From Pedobacter cryoconitis (GTDB lineage: Bacteria; Bacteroidota; Bacteroidia; Sphingobacteriales; Sphingobacteriaceae), in contig NZ_QLLR01000023.1 in NCBI RefSeq assembly GCF_003259615.1, forward strand, positions 37,542 to 101,541: 64,000 nucleotides of DNA, read 5' to 3'. Below, in pieces: positions 1-9,737 of this stretch (position 1 is its first letter; each line of letters starts with the position of its first letter). The notes beneath the pieces were generated by a model. The model was not told the DNA's origin. It searched no databases and saw only the letters and a list, made by a program, of their open reading frames with translations. The position numbers and the translations under genes were made by a program.

Positions 1-749
1 ATAATTCCATGTTCAAAGTGTTTAGCCCAATGTGGCTCTGTGGTCATGATTCTGCAATCAAAACCTGCAAGATTAGCAAAAAATACAATGTCCTCTGTAC
101 TGTAAATACGATCTGATGAAGTGAATTCTATAGTGTCTGTCCGGTGTGAGGAGCCAATAAGAAATTGTACAGGTACTTGTGCGATGTAAGTATAAGGGTC
201 CCACTGAATTTTACCACTTGGCCAGGCATATTTAATGAGTTCACCTTTTTCATTGGTAACCTCAGTATAAACGACCTGTGGATTAGAGATATACTCCATA
301 ATATAAGTGATGTTATGAAGTTCAATGAACATCTTCCCTTCACTGCTTAATTGTTGCTTACAGTACGTAAACAGCTGATGTACTTCTGTATTATTCAGAT
401 TACTTAATCCATGGTACAAACAAGTGATACAATCGAATTTAACATTTTCAATCTTTAACATAGCTTCAGGAAGATCTGCCACTATATACTGTGCAGGATT
501 ATGAAATCCTTCAGCCAGTGCAAGCTGCTTCATTTCGGAACTTGAATCTATTGCCCATACGTCTATGTCTGGTTTTTTTTGTGCTGCTATACTGTGCAAG
601 GACTGTCCTGCAAACAATTCAAGTATAGATTTACAGGGACTGTCTGTGTCAAAAGCACTCAGCATAAGATCCAGCTGGCTTTTAAAATCTCTGTCATTGG
701 TTACAGCTGCATAATAACTTGCAAACTCCTTATATAATTTATTCTTCAT
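1..749 (-). CDS. Class I SAM-dependent methyltransferase, 3'-truncated by window edge
   Basis: Read on the minus strand from an ATG at 747-749, the frame stays open for 249 codons to the left edge, so the C-terminus is missing. A SAM-binding motif I (ILELFAGQSLHS) lies near residues 42-53, an acidic strand-2 end (VWAIDSSSEM) near 63-72, and a motif resembling FDCITCLYHGLSNL follows near 105-118. This is the Rossmann pattern of Methyltransf_25-type enzymes. The substrate cannot be told. The neighbouring GT2 glycosyltransferase on the same strand suggests a surface-glycan or natural-product context, which is inference. A 22-bp palindrome lies about 90 bp upstream of the start. Confidence 0.8.
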   Translation of the reverse strand, partial: MKNKLYKEFASYYAAVTNDRDFKSQLDLMLSAFDTDSPCKSILELFAGQSLHSIAAQKKPDIDVWAIDSSSEMKQLALAEGFHNPAQYIVADLPEAMLKIENVKFDCITCLYHGLSNLNNTEVHQLFTYCKQQLSSEGKMFIELHNITYIMEYISNPQVVYTEVTNEKGELIKYAWPSGKIQWDPYTYIAQVPVQFLIGSSHRTDTIEFTSSDRIYSTEDIVFFANLAGFDCRIMTTEPHWAKHFEHGI

Positions 750-836
750 GCTGATAGGGTTTATATTGATCCGCGGTAATGTTTCTTAGGCAAACCTTTG
801 AATGCGGAAGCAATTTAACTTGGATTCGCTTATTAT

Positions 837-858
837 TTTAGGGTCAAATGACCCTAAA
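837..858. repeat. 22-bp palindrome between two minus-strand genes
   Basis: Arms TTTAGGGTCA and TGACCCTAAA are perfectly complementary with a 2-base centre. It lies after the GT2 stop and before the methyltransferase start. No T-run follows on the minus strand, so an operator-like site is as likely as a terminator. Confidence 0.5.
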
Positions 859-910
859 TGTCTTCAGGAATTCCAGCTGTGCAATACTTATAGCGTGTGT
901 AGTGCTTGTT

Positions 911-1633
911 TTATAGCGCTTTCCACTTTCTGCCTAAACGGTAACCCCATTTCTTCTCATAATAAATGTCTTGTTTCCACATTAGCTCGTTGAAACGCTC
1001 TGGTTCCTGCTTGTTTAAAGTGGTATGATCCAGGTGATCTACCAGGGAAGAAGTAACCAGAACGTGGCTTAAATTTAATGCCGAGAGCAAATGCGTATAA
1101 TCGTGGGAGGCATGTCTGAATATAAAATTCTCATCTAAATGACCTATTATACTAAGCATACTGCGTTTAAAAAAGAGGCACCAGCCCGAAACTTCTACAC
1201 GTTCTCTATAGCCTTGCAGTAACCCAATATTCGGCTCCATACCCAATTTGGTATGATGAATAGTGCACATGGGAGAAGCGCTGAATAAGTTCCAATATTT
1301 ATTAAAGGGCTTTAATATTTCTGTTGCCCATTGCGGATGGAAAAGTAAATCATTATTACATAAGCAGATATAGGGCGCTGATGTCATTGAAATACCAATG
1401 TTCATATACCGGTTATAGCCAAATGACTGATCCGGATAAACCGTTTGGCCATATTCGTATTGAAAGGGTTTCAGCTCTTTTTGAGATTCGATTACGATGA
1501 TATTAAATTGAATCAATTCAGGGTCTTCAGATGCCATTAAAGAAGTGAGGCAGTTAGCGGTAACCTGCTTTAATTCATCTGTTTGCGCATAGCTTAAAAT
1601 AACAATATCTATTTCCGTAATTTTTGATCCCAT
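911..1633 (-). CDS. Family 2-like glycosyltransferase
   Basis: A 240-residue protein without a signal peptide. The N-terminal strand IDIVILSYAQT, the segment YNRYMNIGISMTSAPYICLCNNDLLF (N93-N94-D95 acting as the DxD-like metal and nucleotide-sugar site) and a following GWCLFFKRSMLSIIGHLDENF block match the GT-A fold of GT2 rhamnosyl- or glucosyltransferases. The usual C-terminal extension of longer GT2 enzymes is absent. ATG at 1631-1633. It probably transfers a sugar onto a cell-envelope glycan or small molecule. The next gene downstream is the partial methyltransferase, 160 bp away, so the two may be co-transcribed. Donor and acceptor are unknown. Confidence 0.8.
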   Translation of the reverse strand: MGSKITEIDIVILSYAQTDELKQVTANCLTSLMASEDPELIQFNIIVIESQKELKPFQYEYGQTVYPDQSFGYNRYMNIGISMTSAPYICLCNNDLLFHPQWATEILKPFNKYWNLFSASPMCTIHHTKLGMEPNIGLLQGYRERVEVSGWCLFFKRSMLSIIGHLDENFIFRHASHDYTHLLSALNLSHVLVTSSLVDHLDHTTLNKQEPERFNELMWKQDIYYEKKWGYRLGRKWKAL

Positions 1634-1737
1634 ATTTTATGAATTAAGTTTAACTCAACCATCAGGTTCAGCCATTTTCTAAAATATGACAATCTTAGCG
1701 GATAATTCAGGGTCAATAGTCCCAATTTATAATCAGG

Positions 1738-4700
1738 TTAACGGACGATTTGCAGCAGGACTGGTCCTATTAATCCTGAGGATTGTAATTTCACGGCGGG
1801 ATCATAACAGTCATAATAAGTGGATGTTATCCTTTTGTTTTCAGGCAATTGATGATCTCCGGTCAGCCGGTTTATCCAGTTGTTGACTACTTTAATTTCC
1901 AGTTCGTTTTTGCCCGGTTTTACTGCTTTAGTAATATCGATTTTGTAAGGAGCAGTCCATACCCCGCCAATGGCTATTCCATTTAGTTTAACTTTTGCAA
2001 TAGCGATAACATTTCCCAGATCCAGCAGTACATGTTGTCCCTTTTTAACTTTTGATAATTCAAAGCTATTTTGATAGTAAGCGGCTCCGGAGTAATATTT
2101 GATAGCCTCATCTTTATTTTCGGCCCAGTCTGTTAATTGTTTAAAAACAACGGGTTTAACAGGCCCGCCAAGCTTAGGGTCGAAGTTAACCAGCCATTGA
2201 CTTGTGATGGGAATACTCTTGATTATTTTCGGGTAATTTAAGCTTTCGTTTTGCTGAACAGGGCTGGATTTTCTGAAGATTACAAATGCACTTTCATAAG
2301 GGGCCAGTTTTAAGGGAACCAGGGTAGTGTTAGCTGTTTGAGTATACGCAGGAAGATCACGTACTTTACCTGTAGTAGCATCCCATAATTCAGGACTTTT
2401 CCCGGAAATACGAAATTCGGGTTTTAGCTGTATAGCCTCATTTTTTTGATTGGAGATAAAATAAATTGCACCATCCTTTAGTTCCCTGTGTATAAAAAGT
2501 GCAGAATCGGCTATAGTGGTTTTGAAATCAGGAATAACATTGATCAATTTCAACGCATCCCCGAGGCTCATGCCGTCAAGCACCATCCCTTTTCCATAAT
2601 GATTAACTTTTATGGTGGACGTATTGATATTTCCCCAGAGTTCAGCTGTGAGCTGCTGAATCTCCAGATCTGCTTTTCCAAGGTTTTGTAAGCTTGGTGA
2701 GCTGGATGGTTTTGGGCCTAAAATTACTGCACCCTGAGAAACCAGTTCCTTGAGCTTTATCAGCAGTTCTGGTCGCATAGTTTCTAGTTTTGGTAAAACT
2801 AAAATCCGGTATTGCATTCCATCAGGCAGAACAAGATTACCGTCTTTGACTGTTAGCCTTGTTTTAATCACCTCGCCATTGATATAGTCAAATGAATAGC
2901 CATGCGGAAGGGCAGGCTCTTGTATTCCTGTCATTTTTGGTGCGTCTTCGCTGATGAAATAAGCAACATCAGCTACATATTTACCTTGTTGCAAGAGTAA
3001 ATTACATCTTTTAATATAGCTTAAAAAATCATCCATGTCATTAAACCATGTATTTTTGCGGTTAAATTCGGTTCCGAAATAAGCGTTCATCCCTGGCATT
3101 TTATCTTCCTCAGGCTGCTGAATATAAACGTGCAACAGGGTGTTGTTAATGCCTTCAGTAAAGGAACGGTCGGCACGTTGTTTCAATGTCGCAGGATAAT
3201 TCATGAAATAACGGTCTGTAGTTGTAAAAGATTCGGCAGAAACTTTAGTTTTTCCATAAATATGTGCACAGGATGAAGCTGCTCTGTTTTCCAGATTACC
3301 TTTAATTCCTTCATTCCAGAATTCGCCGCTAACTTCATCGGATTGCCCTCCATACTGTAAAAATTCTCCGGGAAAACCGTAGTGACCATAATTTTCCAGC
3401 CAGGTAGTTAATCCGTTTTTATGGCTGATCTCTCTAAGTCCGCCAACATAGTCACTGGCTACTTTATCGGCTATAAAACGCCTGAGATCCCATAAAAAGC
3501 GATCGGAATGGTCAGCACTTCCCACAACTTTCCCCTGAAATACCGGGAGATAGGGAAGCGGATCATAACCATAAGCCGATTTAAATGTTGTAATAAACTG
3601 GTCGCTCCAGTTTTGACTGCCGGTTTCATAGCTGTCTCCAACAACAATTTTCCATGTTTTACGGTCTTGTGCTGGAATACGGCGTTTAATTTCTCCTAAA
3701 AAGGCATCAAAGTGAGCTGCAATATGTGTTTTACTCATTTTATCAGTTTCAAGTCCTGTTCCTTCGGGAGCAGCATGCGCATTATGAACTTGTGTCGGTG
3801 TTATTCCGCTGCGTTGAATAATCCATTTGCCTGCGGGAACCTGCCAGGCTAATGTGCCATCAGCTAACATATACTCCGAAATATCTAAAACCTGGCCCGG
3901 ATCAATCACGTAGGCTTTATCATTGATAACTGGTTGCGGTTGCCATTGATAGGCGGGCCAATAGACATATCCGTCGGGCCACATCTTGGCGAGCGTCTTT
4001 TCCAGATAGTCCTCTACTAAAGGAACAGGGGAGAGCTTGATTTCTGCAATTCCACTGTTTGCGGTAAAGTCAGTAAAGACCAGCCGGAAATCTTTGGCCG
4101 TAGTTGCAGGAATTGAAATTGTTGCAGGGCCATAAGAGAGGAATCCGTTTTTTAAATTTGGGTTTGTACGGTCTATGACAAAATGTTTGATAGTTTGATA
4201 GGTCTGGTTAATCTTTACCTGTATCTCTCCTTCTAAACGGGTAGGGCTATGTGCTGTATAAATGACCAGACTGCGGGCTGTACCTGGTTTTTCTGTAGAT
4301 AAATCCAGTAAAAAAGGTTTTGCTGCGGGAAGATGGATAATTGTTTCTTCTTGATGGTCTGTTAAGTTACCGAGGTCTTTTAATGAAGGAGTAGAGTTGA
4401 GCTTCAATTTCAGTTCACCGCTGGTTGTACCGTAGTCTTTAGGCGCAGGGTAAGCGATCACTTTTACATCCTGAAAAATTGGATTTGGCTGTTCCAGTTT
4501 TTGATGAATTAATAACGGGCCATTGATAACCGTCTCTGAAGAACTGAGATAACGCATAGATTGTTCTGGTTTAACCCATGGCCCTCCAGACTGGCTCCAT
4601 CCGGGGCAATTAAATATCCCGATTTCAATGCCCAGTTTCCCGGCAGTTTTTAGTGCGGTATGTAACACCTCCCACCAGGCTGCTGTAAACAATTTGATGG

Positions 4701-5007
4701 GACCCGCGTTTTTCTCCCCCCAGGTAACATTCGCAATAAATGCACGGTTGATTCCCACCTTTTTCATAGCCTCCAGATCTTTGATAACACCTTCTTTGGA
4801 TATATTCCCAGATACCCAGTACCAGTAAACACTGGTTTGAATGCTGTCCGGAACCTGATGAAAGCCCGTTTCCAGTGCAGCCATTTGAACCGGTAGCTTA
4901 GGCTGCGCTTGTGTTTGAAATGTGGTAAAGGCAAGAAATGTGGTGAAGGCAAATAATAGCCAATAAAGGCAGGTCATTTGAAAAGTGAAAACTAATTTAG
5001 TGATCAT
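1738..5007 (-). CDS. GH106-type alpha-L-rhamnosidase-like glycoside hydrolase, exported
   Basis: A 1089-residue protein with an N-terminal signal peptide; Met1 or Met11 could be the start, and cleavage is likely after TQAQ near residue 35. The block YWYWVSGNISKEGVIKDLEA (residues 61-80) is the N-terminal signature of GH106 rhamnosidases, and a KVSAESFTTTDRYF block near residue 600 is another conserved part of the barrel. The last 140 residues form a GH2-like galactose-binding jelly roll (VKLNGIAIGGVWTAPYKID). Length fits the family. It should remove alpha-L-rhamnose from plant or bacterial polysaccharides in the periplasm. Nineteen bases separate its start from the stop of the amidohydrolase gene, which lies upstream on the same strand, so they may share a transcript. 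No SusCD pair is adjacent. Confidence 0.87.
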   Translation of the reverse strand: MITKLVFTFQMTCLYWLLFAFTTFLAFTTFQTQAQPKLPVQMAALETGFHQVPDSIQTSVYWYWVSGNISKEGVIKDLEAMKKVGINRAFIANVTWGEKNAGPIKLFTAAWWEVLHTALKTAGKLGIEIGIFNCPGWSQSGGPWVKPEQSMRYLSSSETVINGPLLIHQKLEQPNPIFQDVKVIAYPAPKDYGTTSGELKLKLNSTPSLKDLGNLTDHQEETIIHLPAAKPFLLDLSTEKPGTARSLVIYTAHSPTRLEGEIQVKINQTYQTIKHFVIDRTNPNLKNGFLSYGPATISIPATTAKDFRLVFTDFTANSGIAEIKLSPVPLVEDYLEKTLAKMWPDGYVYWPAYQWQPQPVINDKAYVIDPGQVLDISEYMLADGTLAWQVPAGKWIIQRSGITPTQVHNAHAAPEGTGLETDKMSKTHIAAHFDAFLGEIKRRIPAQDRKTWKIVVGDSYETGSQNWSDQFITTFKSAYGYDPLPYLPVFQGKVVGSADHSDRFLWDLRRFIADKVASDYVGGLREISHKNGLTTWLENYGHYGFPGEFLQYGGQSDEVSGEFWNEGIKGNLENRAASSCAHIYGKTKVSAESFTTTDRYFMNYPATLKQRADRSFTEGINNTLLHVYIQQPEEDKMPGMNAYFGTEFNRKNTWFNDMDDFLSYIKRCNLLLQQGKYVADVAYFISEDAPKMTGIQEPALPHGYSFDYINGEVIKTRLTVKDGNLVLPDGMQYRILVLPKLETMRPELLIKLKELVSQGAVILGPKPSSSPSLQNLGKADLEIQQLTAELWGNINTSTIKVNHYGKGMVLDGMSLGDALKLINVIPDFKTTIADSALFIHRELKDGAIYFISNQKNEAIQLKPEFRISGKSPELWDATTGKVRDLPAYTQTANTTLVPLKLAPYESAFVIFRKSSPVQQNESLNYPKIIKSIPITSQWLVNFDPKLGGPVKPVVFKQLTDWAENKDEAIKYYSGAAYYQNSFELSKVKKGQHVLLDLGNVIAIAKVKLNGIAIGGVWTAPYKIDITKAVKPGKNELEIKVVNNWINRLTGDHQLPENKRITSTYYDCYDPAVKLQSSGLIGPVLLQIVR

Positions 5008-5025
5008 AGAGTTTATCGCCGTTCT

Positions 5026-6336
5026 TTATTTTTTCAGTTCATTTTTATAAATAGTTCCACCCTTCATCACAAAAGGAATTTGCTCCAATACAGTAATATC
5101 CAGAATTGGATCATCTTTAACTGCAATCAGGTCAGCATATTTGCCTTTGCTGAGGGAACCGACTTTATTTTTCCAACCCAGCAGGTCTGCTGCATTCAGG
5201 GTCGCGGCTTGTATAGCTTGCATCGGGGTCAGCCCGAATTTGACCATATATTTAAATTGTTTGCCATTCCATCCGTGTGGATAGACTCCTGCATCTGTAC
5301 CAAATGCTATTTTTACGCCTGCTTTAACTGCACGCTGAAAACTTAAGCGCTGTTCTTTACCAACCAGCTTTTCTTTATTGATAATGACCTCTGGTGTCCC
5401 GTGTTTTGCATAATCACTAAGAATATATTCATCATTGTAAATATCCGCAACAAGGTAAGTGCCGTGTGCTTTCATCAGTTGTATGGCTTCGTCATCGAGA
5501 AAACTGCCATGCTCTATGGACGCTACACCTGCTTTAACGGCCATTTTTATAGCGACTGTACCATGAGCATGGGCACAGGCTTTCAGTCCCCATAAATGGG
5601 CTTCTTCAACAATTGCATTCATTTCTTCTTGTGAGAATTGAGGTGCACCTACGCTTGTTTCTTCTGTCAGTACGCCTGCACTTGCACCAAATTTGATTAC
5701 TTCTGCACCATATTTTATATTGTAACGGACTTGTGCGCGTACGCCTTCTACGCCATTGGCGACACCGGTCATTTGTTTTGGGCCTATCCAGTCTATATAC
5801 GGCGAAAATCCGTTCAGATCACCATGGCTTCCGGTACTTCCGATAAATAGGGTAGCAACCAGCAGTCTGGGGCCGGGTATATCGCCCCGGTTGATTGCAT
5901 TTCTTAAGGATACATCGATGAATGCGGAGGCACCCACGTCTCTGCAGGTTGTAAATCCGGCTTCTAAAGTTCGTTTTGCGTAGATGGGGGCAACCATAGC
6001 CAGGTCTACTGGTGTGCGGCGGAAAATATCTTCATAATAATTATCGCCGGGCTGGAAGGTCAGGTGGGTATGACAATCAATCAATCCGGGCAAAACAGTT
6101 GCATTGCTCAGGTCTATAATAGTTGCCCCAACTGGTATGGCCAGGTTAGGCCCAATGCTTTTTATCGTGTCATGGTCGATTAGAATGAGCTGATTGGTTA
6201 AGGTTATTCCTTTTTCTACATCAATCAGGTGTCCGGCCTTAATCACTTTTACTGAATCGTTTTGCTGTTGCGCAAAGCTATTAAATGATAAGATTAGCAA
6301 AGTTAAAGTGATGATTTTTACACGAAATTGAGTCAT
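5026..6336 (-). CDS. Exported metal-dependent amidohydrolase (imidazolonepropionase/prolidase-like)
   Basis: A 436-residue protein with a signal peptide ending near FAQQ (residues 20-24). The amidohydrolase metal ligands are all visible: H89-T-H91 in LIDCHTH, a probable carboxylated lysine K215 in EVIKFGASAG, H256/H258 in CAHAHG, H276 in IEHGS and D348 in FGTDAG. This arrangement matches the Xaa-Pro dipeptidase-like amidohydrolases (COG1228). It probably hydrolyses dipeptide-like or cyclic amide substrates in the periplasm. It lies directly upstream of the GH106 gene, 18 bases apart, which suggests one transcript. The exact substrate cannot be read from sequence. Confidence 0.85.
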   Translation of the reverse strand: MTQFRVKIITLTLLILSFNSFAQQQNDSVKVIKAGHLIDVEKGITLTNQLILIDHDTIKSIGPNLAIPVGATIIDLSNATVLPGLIDCHTHLTFQPGDNYYEDIFRRTPVDLAMVAPIYAKRTLEAGFTTCRDVGASAFIDVSLRNAINRGDIPGPRLLVATLFIGSTGSHGDLNGFSPYIDWIGPKQMTGVANGVEGVRAQVRYNIKYGAEVIKFGASAGVLTEETSVGAPQFSQEEMNAIVEEAHLWGLKACAHAHGTVAIKMAVKAGVASIEHGSFLDDEAIQLMKAHGTYLVADIYNDEYILSDYAKHGTPEVIINKEKLVGKEQRLSFQRAVKAGVKIAFGTDAGVYPHGWNGKQFKYMVKFGLTPMQAIQAATLNAADLLGWKNKVGSLSKGKYADLIAVKDDPILDITVLEQIPFVMKGGTIYKNELKK

Positions 6337-6416
6337 ATATTAGCGTATTTGGTTTAGCACCAGCAATATATGAAATTATAATATCTGTAATCAACTGGAT
6401 TTGACAGGTATTTTAA

Positions 6417-7436
6417 TCAATTAAAATTGACTTTTAGCCAGCTTATCGCGGCATTGATTTTTTCATCACTGTTGATGTTATTGAAGTTATCCATGCTTTT
6501 ATTCAGGATGTCTGGCTGAAGCGCCTCTTTGTATACTTTTCCATTGCTGTCTACGCCATAACCTGTAGAAAGGTTGAAGGAAGTGAATTTATTAATAGTA
6601 AAGCCACTATTTGCAGTGACATAACCCGCAGTTTCCGCTCCTAGTAAAATGGTGTTTTTTCTTCCTTTGAAAGCGATGATAAAAAACTCACCTGAGCTTC
6701 CGGTTGCTGGGCCGGTGAGTATCACCACTGGTATCTTTTCTGCTGTAATACTGCATTGAGGAGTTATACTGGAAAGCATAGTCGTATCGGTGAAAAACTG
6801 GTGATCTTTTATAAACCATTCTTCTTTTGTCTGATCCTGAAAAGAGCCGAGGTGCCCCTTAGGTAATAGCTGCTCTACACCTAATATCATAGGGAACATA
6901 GCGCCACCGCCATTTAATCTCAAATCCAGGATAATACCTTTGATACCTTTTGTTAATAAAAGACACAGACTATCATTTAATCCCTGGGCTTTTTTACTGA
7001 ACTCAGCAACGGAAGTCCCGGACATAGGTGGAATTCTTAAATAGCCGATATTACCTGCAAGAAGTTCTATTTTGGGCTTTACTCCTTTTTTTAATTCCTT
7101 TTTGATACTATCTGAAATAATTAATGGACTGCGTTTCCATCTGAATGTACTATCGCGGTAAAAGAATTCTCCATGAAAATCATTGATAGACTGGTATAGT
7201 GATCTTATGGCAGGCCCTAGCTCATAAGGGCTGTTTAGTTGAATAGCTTTGGTGTAAGCCTCTTTCTTTAATTTGTTCCAGTTCACCTGGTTTGCGTGAA
7301 TTGAATTCTTTTTCATCAGGAGAATAGTCGTGTCTAATATTATCTTGACTTCCTGACTTTTAAAGGACTGTGCAGTAACTTTGTTTGTGTTTAACAGGGT
7401 AAATAGAAGGATGGAGAGCGCTAGTTTTTGCAACAT
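6417..7436 (-). CDS. S41 family peptidase, exported
   Basis: A 339-residue protein with an N-terminal signal peptide (cleavage near TAQS, residue 21-24). It has the S41 core: GNIGYLRIP (128-136), GIILDLRLNGGG (167-178), and the nucleophile region VVILTGPATGSSGEF where Ser247 or Ser248 is the likely catalytic serine, followed by LGAETAG. There is no clear PDZ domain, so it belongs with the short tricorn/IRBP-like S41 proteins of Bacteroidota. It stands 80 bases upstream of the amidohydrolase gene on the same strand. Its substrate is unknown. Confidence 0.85.
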   Translation of the reverse strand: MLQKLALSILLFTLLNTNKVTAQSFKSQEVKIILDTTILLMKKNSIHANQVNWNKLKKEAYTKAIQLNSPYELGPAIRSLYQSINDFHGEFFYRDSTFRWKRSPLIISDSIKKELKKGVKPKIELLAGNIGYLRIPPMSGTSVAEFSKKAQGLNDSLCLLLTKGIKGIILDLRLNGGGAMFPMILGVEQLLPKGHLGSFQDQTKEEWFIKDHQFFTDTTMLSSITPQCSITAEKIPVVILTGPATGSSGEFFIIAFKGRKNTILLGAETAGYVTANSGFTINKFTSFNLSTGYGVDSNGKVYKEALQPDILNKSMDNFNNINSDEKINAAISWLKVNFN

Positions 7437-7511
7437 ATCTGGTAGGTATAGTTTAAGGTGTTTTATAGTAAATAGTGAAAAAAATACTTATTAAAAAACA
7501 AATATATACTG

Positions 7512-7985
7512 ATGAAAGATATTAAATTAGGCAAGAATAAAAAAGAGTTGATGAATAAAGAAATCAGAATATTGCATACTGCTGGATTGGTAGTCATTAA
7601 AGAAGGAAAAATTCTTTTGGCTTTTAGTGGAAATAAAAAAGCCTGGTATCTTCCGGGTGGAAAAATTGATAGCGGAGAGACTTCGCATCAGGCTGTGCAA
7701 AGAGAGATATATGAGGAACTGGATATTAAAATGAATCCGGACTTGTTAACTTTCTATTGCCATATCACAGCACCAGCTTTTGGTGAGGAAAATAACCTGG
7801 TCATGGAACAGGATTGTTTTATTTATAACTTAACGGAAACAATAGCTGCCAGTAATGAGATTGATGAAGTTGGTTATTTTGATCTGGAGGCTTATTTGAA
7901 AGAACCAGCACAGGTTCCGGGGGTATTGACGCTTTTCGCGAAGCTGGAAGAGGATGGTTTATTGAACAGTGTGCTAAGTAAATAG
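7512..7985 (+). CDS. NUDIX hydrolase
   Basis: A 157-residue protein with a full Nudix box, GGKIDSGETSHQAVQREIYE followed by ELDI, which fits G-x5-E-x7-REUxEExGU. It should hydrolyse a nucleoside diphosphate linked to another moiety. Two ATG starts are possible. The one at 7512 adds a lysine-rich stretch of 13 residues; the one at 7551 starts right at the domain (MNKEIRILHTAG) and is preceded by a weak AAGAG. I give the longer form but the shorter may be real. The gene is isolated and transcribed toward a shared hairpin terminator. Confidence 0.85.
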   Translation: MKDIKLGKNKKELMNKEIRILHTAGLVVIKEGKILLAFSGNKKAWYLPGGKIDSGETSHQAVQREIYEELDIKMNPDLLTFYCHITAPAFGEENNLVMEQDCFIYNLTETIAASNEIDEVGYFDLEAYLKEPAQVPGVLTLFAKLEEDGLLNSVLSK

Positions 7986-7994
7986 TATGAAACC

Positions 7995-8024
7995 AAAGAA
8001 GCCGTATTGGGATACGGCTTCTTT
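7995..8024. terminator. Bidirectional hairpin terminator
   Basis: A perfect 13-bp stem (AAAGAAGCCGTAT / ATACGGCTTCTTT) with a 4-base TGGG loop lies between the convergent NUDIX gene and the minus-strand gene at 8031. The stem carries T-rich ends in both directions. Confidence 0.75.
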
Positions 8025-8030
8025 AGCTGA

Positions 8031-8351
8031 TTACAAAGTCTCCAATGTAGTTTTGATAGTTTTCTCTAAAGCGCTTACGATTGAATCTTTATAGGCGATA
8101 AAGTTATGCTGACGTGATTCATCTGAATCACTTTCCTTAACTGCTTTTCTACTTTCTTTTACTTCTTGTAATTCATTTTTGTATAAATCACCGAATGTAT
8201 CAGGTTCTTTGTTTTTTAATATCCTGACAGTATGTGAATATTTTTCATGGCTGTCAACGAGATTAGCTAAACTCTTCTCATCATAAGTAGTTAAACCAAC
8301 GATTCTTGTTAATAGCTTCTCAAGCTTTCCTCTTTCTTTTGCGTAACCCAT
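8031..8351 (-). CDS. Hypothetical helical protein
   Basis: A 106-residue, charged, probably all-helical protein with no signal peptide, no cysteine and no recognisable motif. Its composition is rich in Lys, Glu, Ser and Leu. ATG at 8349-8351. It stands alone between the NUDIX terminator and the GT1 gene. I do not recognise the family. Confidence 0.6.
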   Translation of the reverse strand: MGYAKERGKLEKLLTRIVGLTTYDEKSLANLVDSHEKYSHTVRILKNKEPDTFGDLYKNELQEVKESRKAVKESDSDESRQHNFIAYKDSIVSALEKTIKTTLETL

Positions 8352-8444
8352 AATTGTGGCAAATATACCAGAATTATACTATTTATAATAGTTACTTTAT
8401 TATTTTACAGCTGAGTGCGCTCACATGCGTTGAAATATGAATAG

Positions 8445-9641
8445 TTATATCCCTTTTTCTTTTTTTAGCTTGAAAATTTCATCAGCTGCTTTTTCATAAC
8501 CACCAGCCTGGATAAAAGAATCGCTGATCTTATTGATGTTTTTAAGATAGTCTGGATTAGTCTGCACTTGCTGAACGGCATCTTTTAAAAGCCCGGTACT
8601 GAGGTTGTGGATGTCCAGAACGATAGTTGCGCCTAATTCCTGAGCTCTGTTGGCCAGATAAAACTGGTCAGCACCTAAAGGAATGGCGACAAAAGGTATT
8701 TTGTTGTATAACAGATCACCAATGCTGTTCATTCCTGAATGCGTGATGGCTACTGAAGTATACTTTAATATCTCCAGCTGCGGTACATATTCCCTGATGA
8801 TAAAGTTTTCGGGGATCTCATATCCGGAAAGATCTACCTGATAGGCAGCCATGACAACTACGCCATCAAAATCTGCAAAGGTTTTAAGGAACAGGTGATT
8901 AAGTTCTGTAGAATAATTGCTGAACATAGTGCCCATGGAGATATAAATCACCTTTTTTCCTTCCAGCTTTTCAAATGGAAAATCTACGGCATATTTTTTA
9001 TTGTAGATAGGAGGGCCTATGAAAATATAACTATCATCATAGTTTTCAAGATTAGGAATGAAGTATTTCGAAGTATAAATGATGTTCAGATCTCCTTTGT
9101 TGAATAAAAGTTTGAACATATCTTCGGCTATTTCTACCTGATATTTATCGATTAAGCTTTGGCGTACGCCTTTAAATTCTTTCATCACTTCCGGGGTAAT
9201 CCCCATAGGCCCCTTGTCTTTCTTTAATGGTGCTTCAGCTAAATTATGTTTGGGAAGCAACTCTTTTAAAGTGGCGAAAACGGCGAAAGAAGAGACTGCC
9301 GGAATTTTCAAGATCTGGGCTATTGCATTGGCATATGGATATGCTGCGGAATAAACGATATAATCAAACTTATAGCCCCCGATCTGCTCCAGAAGATCAA
9401 AGATGAATTTTTTAGGCTGCAAAAAAGCAGAAACGAGGCCTCCTGACGATTTTTTTTGAAATACATTTAAATCTTCTTGATAACATTTGAATTCAGCACC
9501 AATTTCTTCAATTGCGGTCCTGAATTCTTCTGCGCTGAAAAATGTGACTTCTTCACCTTGACGAACCAGCTCTGCGGCTAAACCTAATATAGGGTTCATG
9601 TGTCCGTGAGAAGGTATACTTAAGAATAATACTTTTGACAT
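8445..9641 (-). CDS. GT1 (macrolide/UGT-type) glycosyltransferase
   Basis: I choose the ATG at 9639-9641 because the protein then begins MSKVLFLSIPSHGHMNPILG, the canonical N-terminus of GT1 enzymes; an upstream in-frame ATG at 9728 would add 29 unrelated residues and overlap the regulator promoter. The 398-residue protein has the C-terminal nucleotide-sugar motif THSGMNSIGDLLYNKIPFVA followed by PLGADQFYLANR. Such MGT-family enzymes transfer a hexose from an NDP-sugar to small lipophilic aglycones, including antibiotics and flavonoids. The divergent AraC regulator 96 bp away probably controls it. The acceptor is unknown. Confidence 0.85.
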   Translation of the reverse strand: MSKVLFLSIPSHGHMNPILGLAAELVRQGEEVTFFSAEEFRTAIEEIGAEFKCYQEDLNVFQKKSSGGLVSAFLQPKKFIFDLLEQIGGYKFDYIVYSAAYPYANAIAQILKIPAVSSFAVFATLKELLPKHNLAEAPLKKDKGPMGITPEVMKEFKGVRQSLIDKYQVEIAEDMFKLLFNKGDLNIIYTSKYFIPNLENYDDSYIFIGPPIYNKKYAVDFPFEKLEGKKVIYISMGTMFSNYSTELNHLFLKTFADFDGVVVMAAYQVDLSGYEIPENFIIREYVPQLEILKYTSVAITHSGMNSIGDLLYNKIPFVAIPLGADQFYLANRAQELGATIVLDIHNLSTGLLKDAVQQVQTNPDYLKNINKISDSFIQAGGYEKAADEIFKLKKEKGI

Positions 9642-9737
9642 GGCTTGTTTCTTTTGTTTAATATTTAAGACAAAATTACTTTTCTGTAATCGGTTAAAAT
9701 ATCTATATTCATTCAATAAATAGTCCATAACAGTATT

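Noticed and set aside
3201..3389. Minus-strand frame inside the GH106 gene
   Set aside because: It overlaps the GH106 gene in another frame and has no domain; it is a shadow.
5080..5346. Cysteine-rich plus-strand frame of 88 codons
   Set aside because: Entirely antisense to the amidohydrolase gene, with odd composition.
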